Notes under the pieces: generated by a model | Database searches by the model: none | What the model saw: the letters and a program-made list of their open reading frames with translations, nothing else | Told to the model about the DNA's origin: nothing | Shown: in pieces, positions 1-7,389 of the stretch | Position numbering within the stretch: the stretch's first letter is position 1 | Layout: every line of letters starts with the position of its first letter | Translations under genes and position numbers: made by a program | Assembly (NCBI RefSeq): GCF_033170155.1 | Contig: NZ_CP137079.1 | Span: forward strand, 2,542,001 to 2,606,000 | Length of the DNA: 64,000 nucleotides | Direction of reading: 5' to 3' | Source: Raineyella sp. W15-4 | GTDB taxonomy: Bacteria > Actinomycetota > Actinomycetes > Propionibacteriales > Propionibacteriaceae

Positions 1-512
1 GCCTGCTGGCCCACGCGTCGTCGCTGCTCGCCTTCACCAACCCGAGCGCGAACTCCTACCACCGCCTGGTGCCGGGCTTCGAGGCTCCGGTGAACCTGGT
101 CTACTCCCAGCGCAACCGCTCGGCCTGCATCCGGATCCCGATCACCGGCCCGAACCCGAAGGCCAAGCGCGTCGAGTTCCGCTGCCCCGACCCGTCCTCC
201 AACCCGTACCTGGCCTTCTCGGCGATGCTGCTGGCCGGCCTCGACGGCATCCAGAACCGGATCGAGCCGCCGGAGCCGATCGACAAGGACCTGTACGAGC
301 TGCCGCCCGAGGAGCACGCCGACATCGCCACCGTTCCGGCCTCGCTGGAGGGCGCCCTCGACGCACTGCGCGCCGACCACGAGTACCTGCTCGCCGGCGA
401 TGTGTTCACCTCCGACCTGATCGAGACCTGGATCGAGCTGAAGGAGGGCGAGATCGCCGCCCTGCGTCAGCGCCCGCACCCCTACGAGTTCGACCTCTAC
501 TTCGACATCTGA
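1..512 (+). CDS. glnA: Glutamine synthetase type I, C-terminal part (partial at window start)
   Basis: This is the C-terminal 169 or so residues of a type-I glutamine synthetase, which makes glutamine from glutamate, ammonia and ATP in the cytoplasm. The frame is open from base 3 and contains the family motifs [17 protein letters not shown], then RSACIRIP and the [13 protein letters not shown] block. The segment [10 protein letters not shown] carries the tyrosine that GlnE adenylylates in GlnA-type enzymes, and glnE lies in this same window. The enzyme ends with YEFDLYFDI. The 5' part is outside the window. A strong hairpin follows the stop. Identity is secure; the activity-modulating Tyr is inferred from the known family motif. 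Confidence 0.97.
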   Translation, partial: LLAHASSLLAFTNPSANSYHRLVPGFEAPVNLVYSQRNRSACIRIPITGPNPKAKRVEFRCPDPSSNPYLAFSAMLLAGLDGIQNRIEPPEPIDKDLYELPPEEHADIATVPASLEGALDALRADHEYLLAGDVFTSDLIETWIELKEGEIAALRQRPHPYEFDLYFDI

Positions 513-546
513 TTTGGGGCTTTTCAGCCTCTGTCAGTAGTCGCCG

Positions 547-606
547 AAAACGGCGCCTGACCTGCGGAAACGCCTTTCGACGTTTTCCAACGGCAGGCGC
601 CGTTTT
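547..606 (+). terminator. Terminator-like hairpin after glnA
   Basis: Perfect 13-bp arms (547-559 and 594-606, AAAACGGCGCCTG and its complement) enclose a 34-nt loop that can itself pair partly. The distal arm ends in a run of five T. The A-run and T-run on both sides would let it work in either direction. Confidence 0.7.
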
Positions 607-895
607 TCGTTGTCGTGCGTACCCAGTGCACCCCCAAAAGGGTTCGGCGGTCAGGCGTCCCCGAGGCTCGCCAGGAAGGCGTGCAGCTCGGCGTCGGGGT
701 AGGTGTGGGACTCGCAGAGCGGGCCGCACGGCACACGGGCGAGGTCGCGGGACAACTCCCCCAGGTCGAGGCCGCCTGGGCCGTTGTTGCGCTGTACGTC
801 GGCGAGGAACGCGAACTCGTTCATCATGCCCCCGACGGATCTGTCGGCGGTCGAGCGTACCCAGCGCCATGATCAGCGACGTTTCCGCAGGTCAG
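557..895. repeat. 339-bp stretch bounded by 16-bp perfect inverted repeats (MITE-like)
   Basis: The first 16 bases (557-572, CTGACCTGCGGAAACG) recur exactly as the reverse complement at 880-895. Inside, a 10-bp direct repeat GCGTACCCAG occurs at 617-626 and 855-864. The interior carries a truncated minus-strand gene. No target-site duplication is obvious, and the left repeat overlaps the glnA terminator hairpin, so a miniature mobile element is only one possible reading. Confidence 0.4.
651..872 (-). pseudogene. C-terminal remnant of a DUF6933-like protein
   Basis: On the minus strand a frame opens right after an in-frame TGA at 873-875 and runs to TGA at 651-653. It reads SWRWVRSTADRSVGGMMNEF and continues to PCGPLCESHTYPDAELHAFL. 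RSV-x-x-MN-x-FAF followed by a late PCGPL motif resembles, from memory, the C-terminal half of the actinobacterial DUF6933 family, which is normally about 150 residues. Only about 73 residues remain. An ATG at 827 could still start a 58-residue peptide but has no clear ribosome binding site. Function unknown; I read it as a gene fragment. Confidence 0.4.
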
Positions 896-1398
896 CAGGG
901 GTAACCCAGTCACTACTCCGGCATCTGATCAGTTCGACGCGCCACTCCGCGGGCCCAGGACCAGCTCGCCGCTCCCTGCCCTCCGGGTCTTCGGCACTCC
1001 TACTGCGGCCTCGGAGAGATTCCCAGCGCGTTCACAGGCGTACCGGCAGCCCCGTACCGGGATCCGCCGACCGGGCACCGGCTCTCCACCGCTGGCCGTG
1101 ACCTCGTCGTAACAACGGCCGATGACGGACGTCGAGGAGCCCCGCCGGCCCTGTTCCCCCAGCCCCGGAATGTATACTTTCGGTTAGGTCAGCGGTATTT
1201 CCGCGTTCGCACGCCCGTCACGAGGACGTCAACTTCGGGTTGAGTACGTTCACCTTGCCTCGATAGACCCGTATGTGGATTGCGACGTCGCCTCCGGTGC
1301 AGGGCCACACCGAGTGGCGTGCATGTTCCGCAATATTTACCGGAACCACCACCGCGGTGCGCAGGAGTGGCTTGTTGCGCTCCAGAATCGAGAATCGC
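896..1398. other. Long non-coding leader upstream of the polyketide operon
   Basis: No convincing gene is seen on either strand. From about 1150 the base composition becomes more AT-rich than the flanks, and TATACT at 1175-1180 is a good -10 candidate for the downstream operon, which would give a leader of about 210 nt. An in-frame ATG at 1273 precedes the chosen ketosynthase start, but the residues it adds match nothing in the ketosynthase family. Confidence 0.4.
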
Positions 1399-2751
1399 AT
1401 GATTGCAGTGGTTGGCTTTTCCGCACGCTCCGCCGGTTCCTCCGATGCGGACGAGTTCTGGCAGATCGTGGCCGGTGCAGTGCCACAGTTCGCCCCCGCC
1501 CCCTTCGATCGATGGCGGGAGGACTCCGTGCTCTCGCACGAACGCAGCCGTCCCTTCACCTCGTACACCAACACCATGGCCGCCCTGGAGGATCCCTACG
1601 GTTGGGACCGGGCCGGCTTCGGGATCCCGGTCGCGCGGGCACGGGGGATGGACCCCCAGCAGCGCCTCGCCCTCACCCTGGCCCGGGAGACGTTCGACCG
1701 CGCCGGGCGGACCCCAGAGTCCGTCGCCGGACGCGGCATCGGGACCATTGTCGGGGTGAGCTCGAACGACTACCGGATGGTCACCGTCGCACCGGTCATC
1801 GCCCGGATGACCACCGACGGGTCCTTCGGGGTCGACGACCCCGAGGTGAAGCAACGCCTGATGGCCGGGGCGTCGTCCGCGATCCAACGGATCGGCGGCT
1901 ACTCGATGTCCGGCGTCCTGAACAACATCATCCCATCGGTCGTCCAACAACAGTTCGACCTCAACGGGCCCTCGTTCTCTGTCGACAGCGCCTGCTCCTC
2001 CGGACTCACCGCGATCCACCTCGCCTGCACCCTGATCGAGTCGGGTGAGGTCGACGAATGCCTGGCCGGCGGCGTCTACGTGGCGCTGACCCCCGACGTC
2101 CTGATCGCCTTCGCCCAGGTCGGTGCCCTGTCGCCCACCGGGCGCTGCCAGCCCTTCACCGCCGCGGCCGACGGCTTCACCCTCGGCGAGGGCGGTGCCC
2201 TCCTGCTGCTCAAGAACCTCGAATTGGCGCGGCGCGACAACGATCCGATCTACGCGGTGATCGAGGGATGGGGAGCCAGCTCCGACGGCCGTGCCCCCGG
2301 CATCATGACCCCGACCAGCGAGGGACAGGTGCGCGCCATCCGGGCCGCCCGGCGGCGCGCCGGCGGGGACTTGCCGGTCGACTACATCGAGGGTCACGGC
2401 ACCGGCACCACCGTCGGTGACGCCCAGGAGATCCTCTCGGTCGCCGGCACCGATCCCGATCCCGCCGGACCCGGCCTGCCGATCGGCTCGGTCAAGGCGA
2501 TCGCCGGCCACACCCTGGCCGCCTCCGGTGCCCTCTCGATGGTCAAGGCCGTGCAGATGATCCGCCACCAGACCGTCCCGCCGCAGCCCCCGGTGCGCAC
2601 CGGGGTGCACCCGGGCCTCGAATCGACCCGGCTGCACGTGGCCGGCCACCGGGACCGCAACCGCGACGTACGGCGCATCGCCATCAACTCTTTCGGATTC
2701 GGCGGGGCCAACGGCCACCTGCTCGTCTCCCATCCCGAAGGAACCCTGTGA
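1399..2751 (+). CDS. Free-standing type-I polyketide ketosynthase
   Basis: A 450-residue beta-ketoacyl synthase that should elongate an acyl starter with malonyl-ACP. The protein opens MIAVVGFSARSAG, the usual ketosynthase N-terminus; hence the start at 1399 rather than the in-frame ATG at 1273, although neither has a strong ribosome binding site. The complete catalytic triad is visible: Cys199 in VDSACSSG, His333 in EGHGTGT and His371 in AIAGHTLAASG. The DPQQRLALTLARE segment and the terminal NSFGFGGANGHLL are typical of modular type-I enzymes. Unlike those, the protein stops immediately after the ketosynthase fold. It overlaps the next gene by one base (TGATG), so the two are probably translated together. 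Confidence 0.93.
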   Translation: MIAVVGFSARSAGSSDADEFWQIVAGAVPQFAPAPFDRWREDSVLSHERSRPFTSYTNTMAALEDPYGWDRAGFGIPVARARGMDPQQRLALTLARETFDRAGRTPESVAGRGIGTIVGVSSNDYRMVTVAPVIARMTTDGSFGVDDPEVKQRLMAGASSAIQRIGGYSMSGVLNNIIPSVVQQQFDLNGPSFSVDSACSSGLTAIHLACTLIESGEVDECLAGGVYVALTPDVLIAFAQVGALSPTGRCQPFTAAADGFTLGEGGALLLLKNLELARRDNDPIYAVIEGWGASSDGRAPGIMTPTSEGQVRAIRAARRRAGGDLPVDYIEGHGTGTTVGDAQEILSVAGTDPDPAGPGLPIGSVKAIAGHTLAASGALSMVKAVQMIRHQTVPPQPPVRTGVHPGLESTRLHVAGHRDRNRDVRRIAINSFGFGGANGHLLVSHPEGTL

Positions 2752-5700
2752 TGAACGTGATGAACCCTTCCCTGCTGCTCCTCTCCGGCACCACCGCCGA
2801 CGATCTCCGGGCCCGCTGTGAGACCGTCCTGAACTCCTTCGACGACCACGCCAATCACGACATCTCCCTGGCCGACCTGCAGGCCCGGCTCGCGGTCGTC
2901 ACGCCCGGACCGCACCGCCTCGCCATCGTCGCAGCCACCGTCGGGGAGGCCCGTCGGGCGCTGCGCCGGGCGACCGACCTGCTCCCCGACCTCACCGACG
3001 ACCCTGCCGACCCGGCGCACTGGTACGCCGCCACGGTGACCGACAGCCCCCTCCGGGTGGCCTTCGTCTACCCCGGTCAGGGGGCCCAGCGGGTCGGTGA
3101 CCAGCACGTCCTGGCCGACCTCGACCCGGTCTTCGCAGATCGCTGCGTCCAGCTGCTCGACTCCTCGGTCGTCCCCGGGCTGCAGCCTCTGGTGACGGCG
3201 GGCTGGTCCGGTGCCCCGGACCACACCGACGTCGACAGCACGCCTCTCGACAGCACCGCGATCAACCTGACCGATGCCGCCCAGACCGCACTGACCGTGC
3301 TCGGCGTCGCGGCGACCGAGCTCTTCGCCCGACTGGGTGTCCGCCCCGACCTGGCGACCGGGCACAGCGTCGGCGAGTTCTCCGCGCTCCACGCGGTCGG
3401 CAGCCTGTCCGCCGAGGATGCCGTCCGCCTCGCCTCGGACCGTGGCCGGATCATGCGCGCCCAGCTGTCGGACGGCGAGTACGGCATGGTCGCGCTGCGG
3501 TGCTCCGGGGAGGAGGCCGGCGCCCTCGCCGAGGGTGCCCCCGAGGTCTACCCGACGTGCTGGAACGACGGCCACCAGACGGTGTACGGCGGCACCAAGG
3601 CGGCGCTCGAGCCGTACGTGGCCGCCTGCCGGGCCGCGGGCATCGTCGCCACCCCGCTCCCCGCCCAGGGGCCCTTCCACACGCCGCTGATGGCCGGCAG
3701 TCAGCAGGGCTTCGCCGCGCTGCTGGCGGATGCCACCATGGCCGCGCCGGTCGGACACTTCGTCTCGACGGTGTCCGGACGCCGGGAGGCCGACCCGGCC
3801 GCGATCCGGGACCTGCTGGCCGACCAGGTCACCACCCCGGTGGACTTCCGGGCCGCCGGCGCCGAGATCCTCGCCCAGGCGCCGGACGTGGTCGTCCAGT
3901 TGTCCGGCGGGGAGTCGCTGATCAGGATGCTGCGCCACGACCACCCCGAGCTGTCCTTCGTCGGTGTCGGCTTCGGCGGCACCAGCGACAGCCGCGACAC
4001 GGTGCTGCACCACCTGGCCCGGCTGTTCGTGACGATGCCCGGGATCCACCTCGCCCCGGTGCTGGCCCACAACGGCGTCGCCGCCCGCTGGCGCCTGCAG
4101 GACGTACGCCTCGACCGGCACTCGGTGATCAAGCTGCCCGCCGTCGCACCGCAGCACGCCGCCCCCACCACGAACAGGACCACCAGCGTGACCAGCCCCA
4201 GCCACACCACCGGCACCACCCCGACCCCGGGCGCGCAGACGGCCCCGGCCGCACAGTCCGCGGCGGTCTCGCCGGAGGCGATCCGGACCGCACTGCTGAC
4301 GGCGATGGCGGAGGCCTCCTCCTCCCCGGTCGCCGAGATCGCCCGCGGCGGTCGGCTGGCCGAGGACCTCGGCTTCGACTCGCTGCTGATGGCCGACACC
4401 CTGCGCCGGCTGTCCCAGCAGGTGCCGGACCTGCGGGTCGGGGAGCTCGCCCTGGAGAACGTCCGGACGCTGGACGACCTCACCCAGGAGCTGGCCCGGG
4501 CGGTCGGCGCCTCCGCCGGACCGGCCGTCGCGACGGTCACCCGACCCACGCCGGAGGCATTCGTGCTGCCGGACAGCTGCGAGCGGACCCTGGCGTCGTT
4601 CCCGGAGCTGGCGGCCTTCGAACGCAAGCAGGCCGAGTTCCAGGCCGCGGAGACGCTGATCCCCTACTACCTGCCGCACGACGGGATCATCTCCAACCAC
4701 ACCGAGATCGAGGGGCACCCGATGATCTCGTTCAGCTCGTACAACTACCTCGGCATGTCCGAGGACCCGGAGGTGCAGGCCGCGGTCGTCGACGCGGTCC
4801 ACCGGTACGGGACCTCGGTCTCCGCCGCGCGCATCCTGTCCGGCAACCGTCCGCTGCACGACGAGCTGGAGCGCGAGATCGCCGACTTCCTCGGCAGCGA
4901 GGACGCGGTGGTGCTGGTCGGCGGACACGCCACCAATGCCTCGATCGTGCCGCAGGTCGTCGCCGGTGGCGACATCGTCTTCCACGACGGGCTGGCGCAC
5001 GACAGCATCCAGCAGGGCATCAAGGCGAGCGGGGCAGCCCGGCACAGCTTCCCGCACAACGACATGGAGGCCCTCGGCGCGGCACTGGCGCGTCGGCGGG
5101 GCAGCTACCGGCGGGCACTGATCTGCGTCGAGGGCGCCTACAGCATGGACGGCGACACCGTCCCGCTGGCGGAGATCGTCGCGCTGAAGGAGCGCTACGG
5201 GGCGCTGCTGATGGTCGACGAGGCACACAGCTTCGGCACCATGGGGGCCACCGGACGCGGCATCTGTGAGGCGACCGGCGTCTCGCCGGCCCGGGTGGAC
5301 ATCCTGATGGGCACCCTGTCGAAGTCGATGGCCAGCTGCGGCGGGTACATCGGCGGCAGCCACCGGTTCGTCGAGTTCCTGCGCTACAACCTGTCCAGCC
5401 TGGTCTTCAGCGCCGGGCTCTCGCCGGCCAACACCGCCGCCGCGCTGGCCTCCCTGCGGGTCCTGCGCCGGGAGCCGGAGCGGGTCCGGCGGCTGGCGGC
5501 GAACGCCGACTACTTCCGGGCCGGCGTCGACCGGCTCGGCCTCGACTGGGGCGACGGCGCCGGAACGCCGATCGTCCCGGTGATCTACGGCGACTCCGCC
5601 CGCACCCTCCGAGTCGCGAACGAGCTCTACCGCAAGGGGCTCAGCATCAACCCGATCCTGGCGCCGGCGGTGGCCGAACGACTCGCCCGGCTGCGGGTGT

Positions 5701-5795
5701 TCATCACCGCCGTGCACACTCGGCGGGACCTGGACGCCGCGCTCGAGGCGCTGGCGGAGATCTCGGAGGCCACCCTCGTCGGCGCGACCGCGTGA
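2751..5795 (+). CDS. Acyltransferase - acyl carrier protein - alpha-oxoamine synthase fusion
   Basis: A 1014-residue three-domain protein. Residues about 5-90 resemble the ketosynthase-acyltransferase linker of type-I synthases. About 100-400 is an acyltransferase with GQGAQ and GHSVGEFSAL (Ser206); the FH in GPFHTPLM suggests malonyl-CoA. A Thr/Pro/Ala-rich linker leads to an acyl carrier protein at about 505-590, with Ser544 in LGFDSLLM as phosphopantetheine site. About 615-1010 is a PLP-dependent alpha-oxoamine synthase (AONS/SPT/KBL family) with YNYLGM, GGHATNAS, DEAHSFGTMG and Lys858 in GTLSKSMASCGGYIGG. Family knowledge: this domain condenses an acyl thioester with an amino acid and loses CO2. 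Prodigiosin PigH has a related ACP-AOS layout. A well-placed GAAGGA precedes the start. Product unknown. Confidence 0.92.
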   Translation: MNVMNPSLLLLSGTTADDLRARCETVLNSFDDHANHDISLADLQARLAVVTPGPHRLAIVAATVGEARRALRRATDLLPDLTDDPADPAHWYAATVTDSPLRVAFVYPGQGAQRVGDQHVLADLDPVFADRCVQLLDSSVVPGLQPLVTAGWSGAPDHTDVDSTPLDSTAINLTDAAQTALTVLGVAATELFARLGVRPDLATGHSVGEFSALHAVGSLSAEDAVRLASDRGRIMRAQLSDGEYGMVALRCSGEEAGALAEGAPEVYPTCWNDGHQTVYGGTKAALEPYVAACRAAGIVATPLPAQGPFHTPLMAGSQQGFAALLADATMAAPVGHFVSTVSGRREADPAAIRDLLADQVTTPVDFRAAGAEILAQAPDVVVQLSGGESLIRMLRHDHPELSFVGVGFGGTSDSRDTVLHHLARLFVTMPGIHLAPVLAHNGVAARWRLQDVRLDRHSVIKLPAVAPQHAAPTTNRTTSVTSPSHTTGTTPTPGAQTAPAAQSAAVSPEAIRTALLTAMAEASSSPVAEIARGGRLAEDLGFDSLLMADTLRRLSQQVPDLRVGELALENVRTLDDLTQELARAVGASAGPAVATVTRPTPEAFVLPDSCERTLASFPELAAFERKQAEFQAAETLIPYYLPHDGIISNHTEIEGHPMISFSSYNYLGMSEDPEVQAAVVDAVHRYGTSVSAARILSGNRPLHDELEREIADFLGSEDAVVLVGGHATNASIVPQVVAGGDIVFHDGLAHDSIQQGIKASGAARHSFPHNDMEALGAALARRRGSYRRALICVEGAYSMDGDTVPLAEIVALKERYGALLMVDEAHSFGTMGATGRGICEATGVSPARVDILMGTLSKSMASCGGYIGGSHRFVEFLRYNLSSLVFSAGLSPANTAAALASLRVLRREPERVRRLAANADYFRAGVDRLGLDWGDGAGTPIVPVIYGDSARTLRVANELYRKGLSINPILAPAVAERLARLRVFITAVHTRRDLDAALEALAEISEATLVGATA

Positions 5796-6388
5796 CCGCG
5801 GTGACCTGGGTCGGTCGGGCGATCGTGGTGATCGCTCCCGACCGGCCCGGTCACTGGACCGACAACCCGGCCCTGTTGGAGCGTCTCGCCGCGGCCCTGG
5901 CCGCCCCGGGCGCCCGGCGGGGCCGGGTCGAGGTCGTCGACCGTACGCTCGTCCGGGTCACCGGCCGGGTCGGCACCGAGCAGCGCCGGGTCTCGGCGTC
6001 CCACGAGGCCGGCCGGGTCGGGCTGGCGGTGCACCCCACGGCGGGCCCGGACAGCGCCATCGGCTTCGACCTCTGCGCCGACCGGCGGGTGGCCTCGATC
6101 CGCTCGGCGCTGCCCCTGGTGCTCACCCCGGCGGAACAGGCCCTGCTGCCGGATCCGGGGGGAACACCAGGGTCCTCCCCCCTCGGGGATGGACCCACTC
6201 AGCTGGCAGTCTGGACCGCGGTGGAGGCGCTGACCAAACTCGCCCGCGGACGCCTGCTCTCCCCCGCCGGCCGGCCCCGCCTCACGTCCCTCCGCCCACC
6301 GCTCGCCGCAGGCGTGTCGCTGACCCACCGGTGTCTCGGCGACCTGACCTGCTGTGTAGCGATTCCCAGCCCCACTGCCAACCCCTGA
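5792..6388 (+). CDS. Divergent Sfp-type 4'-phosphopantetheinyl transferase
   Basis: A 198-residue protein whose GTG overlaps the previous stop (GTGA). Three family landmarks appear in order: SASHEAGRVGLAV (SxSH motif), IGFDLCADRR (in place of G-x-D-x-E) and WTAVEALTKL (in place of W-x-x-KE-A-x-x-K). The metal-binding Asp, the later Glu and the final Lys are kept, but the usual Glu of the second motif is Cys and the Lys before Glu in the third is Val. Its likely role is to load the phosphopantetheine arm on Ser544 of the upstream carrier domain. The substitutions make activity uncertain. Recognition rests on motif order and context. Confidence 0.65.
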   Translation: MTAVTWVGRAIVVIAPDRPGHWTDNPALLERLAAALAAPGARRGRVEVVDRTLVRVTGRVGTEQRRVSASHEAGRVGLAVHPTAGPDSAIGFDLCADRRVASIRSALPLVLTPAEQALLPDPGGTPGSSPLGDGPTQLAVWTAVEALTKLARGRLLSPAGRPRLTSLRPPLAAGVSLTHRCLGDLTCCVAIPSPTANP

Positions 6389-6399
6389 GAGGAAACACC

Positions 6400-7344
6400 A
6401 TGCGCATCGTCGTCATCGGCGCCACGGGCCAGATCGGCGCCCGCGTCGTCGAGGTCGCCCACCGGGACGGCCACGAAGTGGTCGGGGTCTCCCGACACTC
6501 ACCGGCCACCCCACCGGTCGACTGGCGGACCGCCGACGCCTCCGACCCGGAACAGCTCACCGCGGCCCTCCGCGACGCCGAGGTGGTCATCGCCACCCTC
6601 GGGCTCCCCTACACCATCGCTGCCTGGAGCAAGACCTGGGTGCCGCTGACCCGATCCACCGTCACTGCCGTGCGGGCCGCCGAGGTCCCGCTGGTCTGGC
6701 TCGACAACTGCTACCCGTACGGTGTGAGCACGACGCCGATCAACGAGGAGAGCCCGATCGCGCCCTGCTCCCGGATGGGGCGGGTCCGCGCCGGGGTCAA
6801 CGACATCCTGGAGGAGGCCAGTGGGGCCGGGACACCGATCACCGTGGCCCGGGCCGCCGACTTCCTCGGCCGGGGCGTCGAGACCACCCTGGTCCGCTGG
6901 AGCGCCCTGGAGAAGGCCGCCCGGGCCGGCGACCGCCGTACCCGGCTGCCGTGGATCGGCGACCCTGACACCGCCCACAGCTACGCCTCCGCCGACGAGG
7001 TCGCCCGCTCGCTGGTCACCCTCGCCACCCGCGAGGACCGTACGGCGCAGCCGACCTGGCTGCTGCCGGCCCTCCAGCCGGTCACCGGCCGGGAGATCTG
7101 TCGGCTGCTGTCCGAACGCTCCGGCCACGAGATCACCGCGATGGCGCTCCCGAAGGCAGTGCTGACGGTGGCCGGTTGGGTCAGCCCGCTGGCGCAGGCC
7201 TCGAACGACATGGCCTACCTCAGCGACCGCGACTTCCTCGTCGACGACACCCGCTTCCGGACCGCCTTCGGGTGGGGGCCGGCGGGCACTGTCGGCGAGC
7301 TGCTCGACCAGGAGTTCGGCAACACAACGGCCCCTGCCCAGTGA
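6400..7344 (+). CDS. NAD(P)-dependent epimerase/dehydratase-like reductase
   Basis: A 314-residue extended SDR-type protein. MRIVVIGATGQIGARVVEVA is the N-terminal Rossmann dinucleotide-binding loop, followed by D-A-S-D-P and VVIATLG strand motifs. The segment DNCYPYG is at the place where such proteins carry the catalytic Tyr, without a clear YxxxK. It starts 11 nt after the phosphopantetheinyl transferase with a GAGAGGA ribosome binding site, so it belongs to the polyketide operon and may reduce a ketone of the product (inference). It could alternatively be an NmrA-like sensor. The family is clear; substrate is not. Confidence 0.8.
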   Translation: MRIVVIGATGQIGARVVEVAHRDGHEVVGVSRHSPATPPVDWRTADASDPEQLTAALRDAEVVIATLGLPYTIAAWSKTWVPLTRSTVTAVRAAEVPLVWLDNCYPYGVSTTPINEESPIAPCSRMGRVRAGVNDILEEASGAGTPITVARAADFLGRGVETTLVRWSALEKAARAGDRRTRLPWIGDPDTAHSYASADEVARSLVTLATREDRTAQPTWLLPALQPVTGREICRLLSERSGHEITAMALPKAVLTVAGWVSPLAQASNDMAYLSDRDFLVDDTRFRTAFGWGPAGTVGELLDQEFGNTTAPAQ

Positions 7345-7389
7345 CCCGCTGACATCTTCCACCGGTGGGATCCCGGTCGTCGTGGGCGT

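Noticed and set aside
406-870. A 154-codon minus-strand frame near the window start
   Set aside because: It overlaps the true glnA end antisense and uses a different frame from the recognisable DUF6933-like remnant.
1273-1398. Extended N-terminus of the ketosynthase from ATG 1273
   Set aside because: The added 42 residues look like translated leader, not ketosynthase; the family N-terminus begins at MIAVVGFSARSAG.
2394-5717. A 1107-codon open frame antisense to the polyketide genes
   Set aside because: It is a GC-driven shadow: low-complexity Arg/Gly/Asp-rich translation, no motifs, and the plus strand has complete catalytic domains.
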